From Erythrobacter sp. (lineage in GTDB: Bacteria > Pseudomonadota > Alphaproteobacteria > Sphingomonadales > Sphingomonadaceae), in contig DAICXZ010000005.1 of assembly GCA_027311945.1 (NCBI GenBank), positions 1-64,000 on the forward strand: a stretch of 64,000 nucleotides of DNA, read 5' to 3'. Position 1 is the stretch's first letter. The number at the start of each line of letters is the position of its first letter. The notes below the pieces were generated by a model that saw only the letters and a program-made list of their open reading frames with translations, was not told the origin of the DNA and did not search any database. Shown piece by piece: positions 49,812 through 59,738 of the stretch. The translations under genes were made by a program, and so were the position numbers.

Positions 49812-50002
49812 GGGCGCGGGTTCCTTGGGCGTGGGCAGGTGTTGCGCGCTCTTAGAGAGACGCGGGGCACGTGCCAAGGGGCTACACCTCGCCACACGGG
49901 TGCAACGTGCCTCGGCAATCGAGCCGAAAGGCCTTCCATTCGTCATCGCGGCAAGGCATCATTGCCCCCGCACATTCTGACGATGATCGTGGGGAACCTG
50001 TC

Positions 50003-51061
50003 ATGCGTAGTTTGTCCTTACCTCTGGTCGCAGCGCTCGGTTTCATGGGCGGGCCGCTGTTCATATCGCCCGCAGCTTCGCAGTCCCCGGCCCGGCAGCC
50101 TGCCCTCGAAGCCGCACAGGCGATCCAACTGTTTGCCGAAGCAGGCTTCCCGCTGGTCGAAGGGCGTCCGGTCAACCGCTGCGGAAGACCGTCAAACCCG
50201 CGCATTGCCTTTGTCGATCTCAACGGAGACGGCGCGGCCGAAGCCCACATCGCCGATGTGGATCCCGCCTGTTACGGAAAGCCCGGTGCCTATTTCGCCA
50301 TCCTCGGCCAGGCGCAGGACGGCAGTTGGAAACGGCTGATCGCCGAAGACGGCATCGTGGGGTTCGAACCGTCGCGCACGCAAGGGTGGAGCGACCTCTC
50401 GCTCGAGGCCCGCGACTCCGCCTGCCCCGGCCCGCGGCGCTTTACCGGTAGCGATTATGGCGCCCCGACCGCCTGTGCGGCCTGGGCTTCCACGGCGGGC
50501 GAGGCCGTCGCTGTCGCCATCGCCGGGGCTACTGAAGCGCCAGCGCCGCCCCTCACCGGCACCCGTATCGAACAGCTGGCGCAACTACTGCGCAACATCG
50601 CTCCCGCCGCGCACGAGCGCAGCTGGGTGCGCGCCATGGCCGCCTTCCCCGGTGCGAGCTGGGGTGCGCGTGAAAGCCACCGGCCCAACTGGTACGGCTC
50701 CGACCAGTCACTCTCGGGCGTCATTCGTCTTGACGGAGTGACTTATGACATCGGGATCAGCGGAACCGCCGAGGTAGTGAACGAAATCAATATCGGCGGC
50801 CCCGGCAACGACAACCTCGAGTGGTCGGAGATCGCGGCAGCGATTCCCGCAACGGGCGCTTCGTCGCGCAATATCGGCTGCCACAGTCCAACCGGCTTCG
50901 GCTATGTCCGCCTGACTTTCGAAGGGCAATCGGCGGTGATGCACAAATTCATGAACTACGGGACTGCCGTGCCGAGCACCGATCACTACAACTTCATGCT
51001 CATCGATCCAATGGATGGCAAGACCGAGGCCGAGGTCGCCGCTGACCGCACGTACTGTTGA
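50003..51061 (+). CDS. Secreted hypothetical protein (FG-GAP-like DLNGDGAAEAHIADVD segment)
   Basis: Signal peptide MRSLSLPLVAALGFMGGPLFISPAAS; single long ORF with low antisense plausibility. Confidence 0.65.
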   Translation: MRSLSLPLVAALGFMGGPLFISPAASQSPARQPALEAAQAIQLFAEAGFPLVEGRPVNRCGRPSNPRIAFVDLNGDGAAEAHIADVDPACYGKPGAYFAILGQAQDGSWKRLIAEDGIVGFEPSRTQGWSDLSLEARDSACPGPRRFTGSDYGAPTACAAWASTAGEAVAVAIAGATEAPAPPLTGTRIEQLAQLLRNIAPAAHERSWVRAMAAFPGASWGARESHRPNWYGSDQSLSGVIRLDGVTYDIGISGTAEVVNEINIGGPGNDNLEWSEIAAAIPATGASSRNIGCHSPTGFGYVRLTFEGQSAVMHKFMNYGTAVPSTDHYNFMLIDPMDGKTEAEVAADRTYC

Positions 51062-51085
51062 TACAGGCAACTGTCACAACGAAAA

Positions 51086-51120
51086 CGGCCGCCGGAGCAT
51101 CCCCCGGCGGCCGCCTTGTT
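51086..51120. terminator. Hairpin between convergent genes (tsf terminator)
   Basis: cggccgccgg-agcatccc-ccggcggccg. Confidence 0.75.
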
Positions 51121-51140
51121 GTTTCGAATGATCGAAAGGA

Positions 51141-52067
51141 TCAGCCGGCCACTGCCGCGGCCACTTCCGCCGCGAAGTCGGTCTCTTCCTTCTCGATGCC
51201 TTCGCCGAGCTGGAAGCGGACATAGTCCTTCAGCACGATCGAGGTGCCGGCTTCCTTGCCAGCCTTGGCCACGACATCAGCGATGGGCGTCTTGTTGTCC
51301 ATCACGAAGACCTGGCTCAGCAGGGCATTTTCCTTGGCATACTTGGCCACGGCGCCATCGACCATCTTGGCCTGCACTTCGGCCGGCTTGCCGCTCTCGG
51401 CAGCCTTTTCTGCCGCAATCTTGCGCTCACGATCGATCACCTCGGCATCGAGGCCTTCGGCGTTCAGCGCCTGCGGGAAAGCAGCGGCGATGTGCATAGC
51501 AAGCTGCTTGCCGAGCGGCTCGAGCACGTCGGCACCGGCCTCGCTCTCGAGCGCGACCAGCACGCCGATCTTGCCGAGGTTCGGCGCAGCAGCGTTGTGC
51601 ATGTAGGGAACGATCAGGCCGTTCGACACAGCGACGCTCTTCATGCGGCGAACCTGCTGGTTCTCGCCGATGGTGGCAACGTTGTTGGTCAGCTTGTCGG
51701 CCACGGTGCCGCCGTCGGGATAGGCAGCAGCCTTCAGCGCCTCGACATCATCGCCCTCGACACCCAGAGCAACCTCGGTGGTCTTGCGGACGAAGTCCTG
51801 GAACTGGTCGTTCTTGGCGACGAAGTCGGTTTCCGAGTTAACCTCGACCGCCACGCCCTTGGTGCCTGCGACGGCCACGCCGACGAGACCCTCAGCCGCA
51901 GTACGGCTCGACTTCTTCTGAACGGCGGCAAGACCCTTGGCGCGCAGCGCGTCGACCGCAGCTTCGATGTCGCCATTGGTCTCTTCGAGCGCCTTCTTGG
52001 CGTCCATCATGCCTGCGCCGGTCTTTTCGCGGAGCGCCTTCACGTCGCTTGCGGTAAATGCAGCCAT
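51141..52067 (-). CDS. tsf: Elongation factor Ts
   Basis: [43 protein letters not shown]. Confidence 0.97.
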   Translation of the reverse strand: MAAFTASDVKALREKTGAGMMDAKKALEETNGDIEAAVDALRAKGLAAVQKKSSRTAAEGLVGVAVAGTKGVAVEVNSETDFVAKNDQFQDFVRKTTEVALGVEGDDVEALKAAAYPDGGTVADKLTNNVATIGENQQVRRMKSVAVSNGLIVPYMHNAAAPNLGKIGVLVALESEAGADVLEPLGKQLAMHIAAAFPQALNAEGLDAEVIDRERKIAAEKAAESGKPAEVQAKMVDGAVAKYAKENALLSQVFVMDNKTPIADVVAKAGKEAGTSIVLKDYVRFQLGEGIEKEETDFAAEVAAAVAG

Positions 52068-52171
52068 TGTTCTCTTCCTTTATTCTGTTCCGGTGGCGCC
52101 GGACTTGTTCTGGCCGGCGCCTTGGAGTGCCTGTGTGACATGCCGCTTACATTCAGCGGCGCGCCTTGCGA

Positions 52172-52948
52172 TCAGGCGTCGGCAGCAGCCGGAGCTTCGG
52201 CGGCGACAGCCTCAGCGGGCGGCGCGTCCATGGCGCCGATGTCGGCACCCGAATCGACCACGCCCGCACCACGGCCGCTCGCCGCAGCAGCAGCAACGGC
52301 ATCGCAGTAGAGACGCACGGCGCGGCTGGCGTCGTCGTTGCCGGGGATCGGGAACGCGATGCCCGAGGGATCGACGTTGGTGTCAAGCACGGCCACGACC
52401 GGAATACCAAGCACGTTGGCTTCCTTGATCGCGAGGTCTTCCTTGTTGGCGTCGATGACGAACATGACGTCGGGAACGCCGCCCATGTCGCGGATACCGC
52501 CGAGCGACAGCTCGAGCTTGTCACGCTCACGGGTGAGGTTGAGGATTTCCTTCTTCGTCAGGCCGGTAGTGTCGCCACCCAGCTGCTCTTCCAGCGTCTT
52601 CATGCGGCGGATCGAGCCCGAAATGGTCTTCCAGTTGGTGAGCATGCCGCCCAGCCAGCGGTGGTTGACGAAGTGCTGGCCGCACGAACGGGCTGCCTGT
52701 GCGATCGGCTCGGCTGCCTGCCGCTTGGTGCCGACGAACAGCACCTTGCCGCCGGCGCGGGTGGTCGCCTGCACGAAGTCGAGCGCGCGCGCCATCAACG
52801 GCACGGTCTGCGACAGGTCAATGATGTGAACACCGTTGCGGGCGCCGAAAATGTACGGCTTCATCCGCGGGTTCCAGCGGTGGGTCTGGTGGCCGAAGTG
52901 TGCGCCGGCCTCGATCAATTGCTGCATCGTGACGGTAGGAGCCGCCAT
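52172..52948 (-). CDS. rpsB: 30S ribosomal protein S2
   Basis: [41 protein letters not shown]. Confidence 0.97.
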   Translation of the reverse strand: MAAPTVTMQQLIEAGAHFGHQTHRWNPRMKPYIFGARNGVHIIDLSQTVPLMARALDFVQATTRAGGKVLFVGTKRQAAEPIAQAARSCGQHFVNHRWLGGMLTNWKTISGSIRRMKTLEEQLGGDTTGLTKKEILNLTRERDKLELSLGGIRDMGGVPDVMFVIDANKEDLAIKEANVLGIPVVAVLDTNVDPSGIAFPIPGNDDASRAVRLYCDAVAAAAASGRGAGVVDSGADIGAMDAPPAEAVAAEAPAAADA

Positions 52949-53293
52949 AGGTAAATTCCTTTCCGGTTAAGCCTCTGGATAGCGGGGAACCGGACCCGGC
53001 AAAAAGCCGGATGCGGCACCGGTGATGTGTGCCATCCATGTGGATTTGCTGAAAAACGCCCATGCGAGGGAATCGCATAGCCCGCTTCAACGCGGAGGCC
53101 TTTAACTGCCTTGCGAAAATTAATCCAGCCCCAACTGCACAAGCGCCACTTCCCGCGCTGGAACCAAGGCGATCTTCGCTATTTGTTCCAAAATGGCGGC
53201 AAAACCGCTTGACGTGCTGGAACAAAAAAAGAACAAGGGGCACATCGAGAACATTGCCGGAACATCCGGCGATTCGCAACTAGGAAGACTACG

Positions 53294-53515
53294 ATGATCC
53301 TTGCTGTCGCTCTCTCGCTCTTTTTCGGTGCTCTGGCCGGTCTGTCACTGCTGGTGTGCTATCGCTCGGGTGCCGAAGGCCTTGTGCAATGGCGCAAGAT
53401 CAGGGCGGAACTCGCGCTTATCGATCGGGCCGATCGGCCAGCGATTGCTCCACTTCGTCCACGCCCAGCGGTTTTCGCGCAGGTGGCCTGGCGGCTTCAT
53501 CGCGATCGCGCCTGA
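53294..53515 (+). CDS. Small membrane hypothetical protein
   Basis: MILAVALSLFFGALAGLSLLVCYRSGAEGLVQWRKIRAELALIDR; AGGAAG upstream; 3' end overlaps pssA on the opposite strand. Confidence 0.5.
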   Translation: MILAVALSLFFGALAGLSLLVCYRSGAEGLVQWRKIRAELALIDRADRPAIAPLRPRPAVFAQVAWRLHRDRA

Positions 53516-54347
53516 CCTTGGCGTAGCGCACGATACCCAGCGGCATCAGGGCGAGGTAAACCACGCAGATCAGTGCCAGCGTCCACCACGGCTCGCTCAG
53601 CAGCGCCGCAAACATCAGGCCTGACAGGGCGATGGCAGGGATTCGCACGTCGGTGGACGGGCGCAGCGACTTCCAGCTCATGGTGGCGATGTTGCTGATC
53701 ATCAGCACCGCTATCGCCAGTGCCCAGACGCCGACCAATATCGGTTCGCGGAAGATCTCCAGACCACTGCTGAGCCACAGATAGAGCGGCAGGAACACCA
53801 GCCCCGCCCCAACCGGTGCTGGAACGCCGGTAAGAAAGCCGGCAGACTTGTGGGGCTGCTCGTCGACATCGATCTGCGCATTGAACCGGGCGAGACGCAG
53901 GGCGCAACAGATGGCAAAGGCCAATGCGGCGAACCATCCCATGCGGGGCAAGTCCTGCAACGACCACAAGAACAGCACCAGCGCGGGTGCCATCCCGAAG
54001 CTGAGCGAATCGGCCAGGCTGTCCAGCTCGGCACCGAATCGCGACTGCGCCTTCAACAGGCGCGCGATACGGCCGTCGATCCCGTCGAGCATCCCGGCGA
54101 GGATGATAGCGAACAGAGTCTTTTCCCATTCGCCTTCGATCGCGAACCGGATTCCGGTAAGTCCCGAACACAGCGCCGCCGCAGTAATCGCATTGGGCAG
54201 CACTGCGCGCATCGACAGCCCGCGCGGAGACAGGGAGCGCTGGGTCGTTTCGTCCTCGCTCGCCTTCGGGCCGAGCCAGGCCGGACCATGCGGCACCGGC
54301 CTGTCCTCAAGCGGCAGCTCGTTGCGGTCGAGATCTTCGTCGCTCAT
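53418..54347 (-). CDS. pssA: CDP-diacylglycerol--serine O-phosphatidyltransferase
   Basis: LPNAITAAALCSGLTGIRFA; LDGIDGRIARLLKAQSRFGAELDSLADS. Confidence 0.94.
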   Translation of the reverse strand: MSDEDLDRNELPLEDRPVPHGPAWLGPKASEDETTQRSLSPRGLSMRAVLPNAITAAALCSGLTGIRFAIEGEWEKTLFAIILAGMLDGIDGRIARLLKAQSRFGAELDSLADSLSFGMAPALVLFLWSLQDLPRMGWFAALAFAICCALRLARFNAQIDVDEQPHKSAGFLTGVPAPVGAGLVFLPLYLWLSSGLEIFREPILVGVWALAIAVLMISNIATMSWKSLRPSTDVRIPAIALSGLMFAALLSEPWWTLALICVVYLALMPLGIVRYAKVRRDRDEAARPPARKPLGVDEVEQSLADRPDR

Positions 54348-54357
54348 GTATCCCCCA

Positions 54358-55110
54358 TCACTGGCTCACGCCTTCAATCAGGGCCATAGCGCCGACCTCG
54401 GCCAGGACAGTTTCGCCAGCGATCATCCGCTGGCCGGGCAGAACCTTCGGATCGGTCCCGGCAGGCAGATAGACATCCACCCGGCTACCGAACCGGATCA
54501 GCCCAACCCGCTGCCCCGCCGCAACGATATCGCCGGGTTTCACGAAAGGAACGATCCGCCGCGCCACGAGGCCCGCAATCTGCGTAAAGCCCACAGGAGC
54601 ACCATCGGCCTTCTCGATCAGGATATGCTGCCGCTCGTTCTCTTCGCTCGCCTTGTCGAGATCGGCGTTAAGGAAGCGGCCCGGAACATAGACGATCCTG
54701 CGGATCGTGCCGCCAACGGGCGCGCGGTTGATGTGCACGTCGAACACCGACATGAAAATCGAGATCCGCGTGACCGGTTCGCTGCCAAGACCGGGACGCC
54801 CCTGCTCGTCGGGCCCCTGCAATTCGGCCGGCGGGGGAACCTGCGTGATCAGCGAGACCATGCCATCGGCCGGAGCCACGATCAGCCGGTCACCCTGCGG
54901 CACCACCCGTTCCGGATCGCGGAAGAACGCGAAGACGCCGCCCGTCAGCGCGAGCAGCGGCCAGCCGAGATATTCCCAGTCGATCAGGAACAGTACGATC
55001 ATCGAGATGGCCAAGGCCAATAGCCCGAAGCGGCGCCCCTCCGGATGGACGGGCGGAAAGCTCCACTCGCCAATACCGCGCCCACGATTGTCTTTCAGTT
55101 CACCTGCCAT
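54358..55110 (-). CDS. psd: Phosphatidylserine decarboxylase
   Basis: [52 protein letters not shown]. Confidence 0.94.
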   Translation of the reverse strand: MAGELKDNRGRGIGEWSFPPVHPEGRRFGLLALAISMIVLFLIDWEYLGWPLLALTGGVFAFFRDPERVVPQGDRLIVAPADGMVSLITQVPPPAELQGPDEQGRPGLGSEPVTRISIFMSVFDVHINRAPVGGTIRRIVYVPGRFLNADLDKASEENERQHILIEKADGAPVGFTQIAGLVARRIVPFVKPGDIVAAGQRVGLIRFGSRVDVYLPAGTDPKVLPGQRMIAGETVLAEVGAMALIEGVSQ

Positions 55111-55219
55111 CGGTGCAAGTTAGTGAATCCGACCTGAGCCTACAAGCGTAGCGGCAGGCTTATGCGCGGGTTTGCGGGGCCTGAGCGCTGTCGGGATCGA
55201 AGCTGTGGGTGGCGGCGGT

Positions 55220-55304
55220 GGTGGACAGGGCTGGATTCGAACCAGCGTACGCTTGCGCGGGCAGATTTACAGTCTGCTGCCTTTAACCACTCGGCCACCT
55301 GTCC
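55220..55304 (-). tRNA. tRNA-Tyr (GTA)
   Basis: GGACAGGTGGCCGAGTGGTTAAAGGCAGCAGACTGTAAATCTGCCCGCGCAAGCGTACGCTGGTTCGAATCCAGCCCTGTCCACCA, long variable arm. Confidence 0.93.
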
Positions 55305-55452
55305 ACACAGATGCCGGATGCAGGGCTTAAAACCTGCTGCGAAAGTGGCCCCGAAAACAGGGCCGCTCCGGCCGAGAGGCGCCCCTTTGGCGAAGCGCCG
55401 CTTGCCTGTCAATGGTCACGCTGGCACTAGGCGCGCGAAAGTAGGACATGAA

Positions 55453-56250
55453 ATGGCAAAACAGTCAGAAAAACGAAATTTGCGCGGTCGCGCAGGACGC
55501 ATGAAAGGTGGACGCGGCTCTGGCCGTGCGAACAAGGGAGCCGTGCGCCTATGGGGGCGTCACGCGGTCGAAGCCGCCCTTCTCAACCCTGCACGCCAGC
55601 ACCGCAAGCTCTGGGCCACACACGAGGGCATCGAAAGTCTGTCCGGCGATCTGCCGCCCGATTTCCCCCTCGAATATGCCGGCCCGGAAGACCTCGCCCG
55701 ACTCGTCGCGCGCGATGCGCCGCATCAGGGGCTGGTGCTCGAATGCGAGCCGCTTGAGGACCTTCACCTCAGCGAGGTGCTCGACAGCGACGACAACCGA
55801 CCGATTCTCGTGCTCGATCAGGTTACCGATCCGCACAATGTCGGGGCGATTCTCCGCTCGGCAGCGGCCTTCGATGCCGCCGCCATCGTCACCCAGGATC
55901 GCCATGCCCCGCTCGAAGGCGGAGTGCTGGCCAAGTCGGCCTCCGGCGCGCTGGAGAAGGTTCCGTGGGTGCGCGTGGTCAATTTGTCGCGCGCGCTAGA
56001 GGAGATTGCCGAGGCCGGATACTGGCGCATCGGTTTGACCGGAGAGGCCAGCGAAACGCTCGGCGAAGCCCTGCCCGCAGGCCCGGTCGCGCTGGTGCTC
56101 GGCGCGGAAGGCGAAGGCATGCGCGCCAATGTCGAGAGCCATTGCGACGCGCTCGCCAAGCTGCCGATCAGCGAGGCGATGGAAAGCCTCAACGTCTCGA
56201 ACGCAGCCGCCATCGCGCTCTATGCTATAGCCACACGCGCGGTGGACTGA
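55453..56250 (+). CDS. rlmB: 23S rRNA (guanosine-2'-O-)-methyltransferase RlmB (SpoU family)
   Basis: LWGRHAVEAALLNPAR; LVLDQVTDPHNVGAILRSAAAF; LPISEAMESLNVSNAAAIALY. Confidence 0.95.
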   Translation: MAKQSEKRNLRGRAGRMKGGRGSGRANKGAVRLWGRHAVEAALLNPARQHRKLWATHEGIESLSGDLPPDFPLEYAGPEDLARLVARDAPHQGLVLECEPLEDLHLSEVLDSDDNRPILVLDQVTDPHNVGAILRSAAAFDAAAIVTQDRHAPLEGGVLAKSASGALEKVPWVRVVNLSRALEEIAEAGYWRIGLTGEASETLGEALPAGPVALVLGAEGEGMRANVESHCDALAKLPISEAMESLNVSNAAAIALYAIATRAVD

Positions 56251-56270
56251 ACGCAGGCCGCGCAAAGAAA

Positions 56271-56294
56271 AAGCCGTCCCGCAAGGGACGGCTT
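56271..56294. terminator. Intrinsic terminator between convergent rlmB and hup
   Basis: aagccgtccc-gcaa-gggacggctt. Confidence 0.8.
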
Positions 56295-56334
56295 ATCTTG
56301 CCAGCCGTGCAGGCTGGACAAAGATTGGATCGGT

Positions 56335-56607
56335 TTAGTTCACCGCATCCTTGAGGCCCTTGCCAGCCTTGAACTTGGGCTGGGTCGAAGCCTTGATCGT
56401 CATCGGCTCGCCGGTACGCGGATTGCGGCCGGTGGACGCCTTGCGCTTGGCCACAGAGAAAGTGCCAAAGCCGACGAGACGCACTTCGTCACCCTTCGAC
56501 AGGGCACCGGTGATAGTCTCAAATACACCTTCCACAGCCTTGGTGGCATCGCTCCGCGACAGGCCGCTGACATCAGCAACGGCACCGATCAATTCGTTCT
56601 TGTTCAT
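56335..56607 (-). CDS. hup: HU family DNA-binding protein
   Basis: MNKNELIGAVADVSGLSRSDATKAVEGVFETITGALSKGDEVRLVGFGTFSVAKRKASTGRNPRTGEP. Confidence 0.96.
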   Translation of the reverse strand: MNKNELIGAVADVSGLSRSDATKAVEGVFETITGALSKGDEVRLVGFGTFSVAKRKASTGRNPRTGEPMTIKASTQPKFKAGKGLKDAVN

Positions 56608-56873
56608 CTCGTTGGAAACCCCTCGTTCCAGTGTCCTAGCGGCAAGCCAAGAAGCGGATACAGACTCGCCGCGCTGGCGACGCAAGAGAGCGACTTTTCC
56701 CCCGAGTGTCAAAGGCAAAGCCACTCGAAGCGGCGCAATTCTGCGATAAATGGAAGGTTTAGGTAATCCAGCTTACCATTAATTACTGAACGAAACGCAG
56801 GCGTCGGAATTTGCAGCGCGCAAAACAAGCGATTCGCTGCGGCGCACCACGATCGGTGCACCGCAGCAAAATC

Positions 56874-59267
56874 TCAGTGCGCGGTCGGCGACGGCGGTGC
56901 GTCGCTACCGCCGGCGCCGGGCTGACTGGCCAGATCGTCTGCCTCGGTCCACTCGATGGGGGCCGGAATAGCGCTCAGTGCATGTTCGAGCACCTGATCG
57001 ACGTGGCTGACCGGCACGATCTCAAGGCCTTCCTTCACGTTGTCCGGAATCTCGGCGAGATCTTTCTCGTTCTCCTCCGGGATCAGGACTTTCTTGATCC
57101 CGCCGCGCAGGGCCGCCAGCAGCTTTTCCTTCAGCCCGCCGATCGGCAGCACCCGGCCGCGCAACGTGACCTCGCCGGTCATCGCCACCTCGGGCCGCAC
57201 GGTAATGCCCGTAAGGGTCGAAACGATCGAGGTGACCATGCCGATGCCAGCGCTCGGCCCGTCCTTGGGCACCGCGCCTTCGGGCAAGTGGATGTGGATG
57301 TTCTTGCGCGCGAAGACGCTGGGCTTGATGCCATAGGCAGGCGCCCGCGCCTTCACGAAACTGAAGGCCGCCGCGACGCTTTCGTTCATCACATCGCCCA
57401 GCTTGCCGGTGGTCTTCACCTCGCCCTTGCCCGGCGTGGTGACACTCTCGATGGTGAGCAGTTCGCCGCCGACCGAAGTCCAGGCCAGCCCCGTCACCGC
57501 GCCGACCTGCGCCTCGTCTTCCGACACGCCGTGCTTGAAGCGGCGCACGCCGGAGAAATCGGCAAGGTTTTCGGGCGTCACGGTGACGCTCTTGGTTTTG
57601 CCTTCGAGGATCTGGCGCAGCGCCTTGCGGCACAGCTTGGCGATCTCGCGTTCGAGCGTGCGCACGCCCGCCTCGCGGGTGTAGTAGCGGATCAGGTCGC
57701 GCAGGCCTTCTTCGGTGAGTGTGAACTCGCCCTTCTTGAGCCCGTGCGCCTCGATCTGCTTCGATACCAGATGCCGGGTCGCAATCTCGACCTTCTCGTC
57801 CTCGGTGTAGCCTTCCAGACGGATGATCTCCATCCGGTCAAGCAGAGGCTGCGGCAGGTTCAGCGAGTTGGCCGTGCAGACGAACATCACGTCGCTGAGA
57901 TCGATATCGAGTTCGAGATAGTGATCCTGGAACTTCGCGTTCTGCTCAGGGTCGAGCACCTCAAGCAGAGCCGAGGCCGGATCGCCGCGGAAATCCTGGC
58001 CAAGCTTGTCGATCTCATCGAGCAGGAACAGCGGGTTGCTGGCACCGGCCTTCCTGAGGTTCGACACGATCTTGCCCGGCATCGAGCCGATATAGGTGCG
58101 CCGGTGGCCGCGAATCTCGGCCTCATCGCGCACGCCGCCGAGCGACTGGCGGATAAACTCACGGCCCGTCGCCTTGGCGATCGACTTGCCGAGGCTGGTC
58201 TTGCCCACGCCGGGAGGGCCGACGAGGCACAGGATCGGACCTTTAAGCTTGTTGGTGCGCGCCTGCACCGCGAGATACTCGACGATCCGGTCTTTCACCT
58301 TGTCGAGCGCATAGTGATCGGCATCGAGCACCTCCTGCGCCTTGGCGAGGTCCTTCTTCAGGCGGCTCTTCTTGCCCCACGGCAGGCCCAGCAGCACATC
58401 GAGATAGTTGCGCACGACAGTCGCCTCGGCGCTCATCGGCTGCATCGACTTGAGCTTCTTGAGTTCGGCTTCGGCCTTGGCCTTGGCTTCTTTCGACAGC
58501 TTCGTCTCGGCGATCTGCTTGGTAAGTTCGGCGATCTCGTCGCCCTCCTCGCCTTCGCCACCGCCCAGCTCGCTCTGGATCGCCTTCAGCTGTTCGTTGA
58601 GATAGTATTCGCGCTGGGTCTTCTCCATCTGCCGCTTAACGCGGCCACGGATCTTGCGCTCGACCTGGAGGACCGAAAGCTCGCCCTCCATCACCGAGAA
58701 CACCATCTCCAGCCGCTTCAGCACATCGGCCTCGGCGAGCAGCTGCTGCTTGCTATCGACCTTGGCGACAAGGCTTGCAGCGATGGCATCGGCCAGCGCG
58801 CCCGCGTCCTCGATGTCGCGCAGCTCGCCCTCGATCTCGTCGCTCAGCTTCTTGTTGTGGCGCGCATATTCGGCGAACTGATCAAGCGCCGAGCGCATCA
58901 TCGCCGAAACTTCGCTGCCCGAGGCGGTCTGCTCCTCGATCACCACGGTCTGCGCCAGCACGTAGCCGTCGCTTTCGCGCATCTCGAGCATCCTGGCGCG
59001 CGCCTGCCCCTCGACCAGCACACGCACGGTGCCGTCGGGCAGTTTGAGCATTTGCTGGACCTGCGCGATCACGCCGATGTCGTAAAGATCGTCGGCCTCG
59101 GGATCATCGCAATTGGGATCGAGCTGGGCGACCAGCAGGATGTCCTGATCGCCTGCCATAGCCGCTTCGAGCGCGGCGACCGACTTGTCGCGGCCCACGA
59201 ACAGGGGCACGACCATGCCGGGAAAGACGACTATGTCGCGTAAGGGAAGGAGAGGGAATGCGGTCAT
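56874..59267 (-). CDS. lon: Endopeptidase La (Lon)
   Basis: [41 protein letters not shown]. Confidence 0.98.
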   Translation of the reverse strand: MTAFPLLPLRDIVVFPGMVVPLFVGRDKSVAALEAAMAGDQDILLVAQLDPNCDDPEADDLYDIGVIAQVQQMLKLPDGTVRVLVEGQARARMLEMRESDGYVLAQTVVIEEQTASGSEVSAMMRSALDQFAEYARHNKKLSDEIEGELRDIEDAGALADAIAASLVAKVDSKQQLLAEADVLKRLEMVFSVMEGELSVLQVERKIRGRVKRQMEKTQREYYLNEQLKAIQSELGGGEGEEGDEIAELTKQIAETKLSKEAKAKAEAELKKLKSMQPMSAEATVVRNYLDVLLGLPWGKKSRLKKDLAKAQEVLDADHYALDKVKDRIVEYLAVQARTNKLKGPILCLVGPPGVGKTSLGKSIAKATGREFIRQSLGGVRDEAEIRGHRRTYIGSMPGKIVSNLRKAGASNPLFLLDEIDKLGQDFRGDPASALLEVLDPEQNAKFQDHYLELDIDLSDVMFVCTANSLNLPQPLLDRMEIIRLEGYTEDEKVEIATRHLVSKQIEAHGLKKGEFTLTEEGLRDLIRYYTREAGVRTLEREIAKLCRKALRQILEGKTKSVTVTPENLADFSGVRRFKHGVSEDEAQVGAVTGLAWTSVGGELLTIESVTTPGKGEVKTTGKLGDVMNESVAAAFSFVKARAPAYGIKPSVFARKNIHIHLPEGAVPKDGPSAGIGMVTSIVSTLTGITVRPEVAMTGEVTLRGRVLPIGGLKEKLLAALRGGIKKVLIPEENEKDLAEIPDNVKEGLEIVPVSHVDQVLEHALSAIPAPIEWTEADDLASQPGAGGSDAPPSPTAH

Positions 59268-59380
59268 AAAAGGGTATCCGAAAGCTCTGTTTGCTCAAGG
59301 ATATGGGGACGACCGCCCGCCCCTGCAATGCGGCGAAAGGCCGGGGCTGTGGACGGAGCCGACAGCCACCGGCCAGCGCA

Positions 59381-59722
59381 CTACCCCATGCCGGGCAGGT
59401 TGAACCCCGGCGGCAGGCCGAGACCAGACTGCATTTCCTGCATCTGCTCGTTGGCGGCCCGGTCGGCCTTGTCGCGCGCATCGTTGAAGGCGGCGGTGAC
59501 GAGATCTTCCAGAATCTGCTTCTCGCTCGGCACCATCAGGCTGTCATCGATGGCAACGCCGATGATGCGCCCACGCGCGCTGGCGCGGACCTTTACCAGA
59601 CCGCCACCCGCAGCGCCCTCGACCTCGATGTTGTCGAGCTTCACCTGCGCATCGCTCATCTGCTGCTGGATCTTCTGCGCCGCTTCCTGAGCGGCCTTCA
59701 TCATTTCTTCCATGCTCTGCAT
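59381..59722 (-). CDS. YbaB/EbfC family nucleoid-associated protein
   Basis: MQSMEEMMKAAQEAAQKIQQQMSDAQVKLDNIEVEGAAGGGLVKVRASARGRIIGVAID. Confidence 0.95.
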   Translation of the reverse strand: MQSMEEMMKAAQEAAQKIQQQMSDAQVKLDNIEVEGAAGGGLVKVRASARGRIIGVAIDDSLMVPSEKQILEDLVTAAFNDARDKADRAANEQMQEMQSGLGLPPGFNLPGMG

Positions 59723-59738
59723 TCTTTACGTCCTCGTT

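Noticed and set aside
56811-59243. 810-aa plus-strand ORF antisense to lon
   Set aside because: High-GC antisense shadow of the clearly recognisable lon gene; no protein-family signature.
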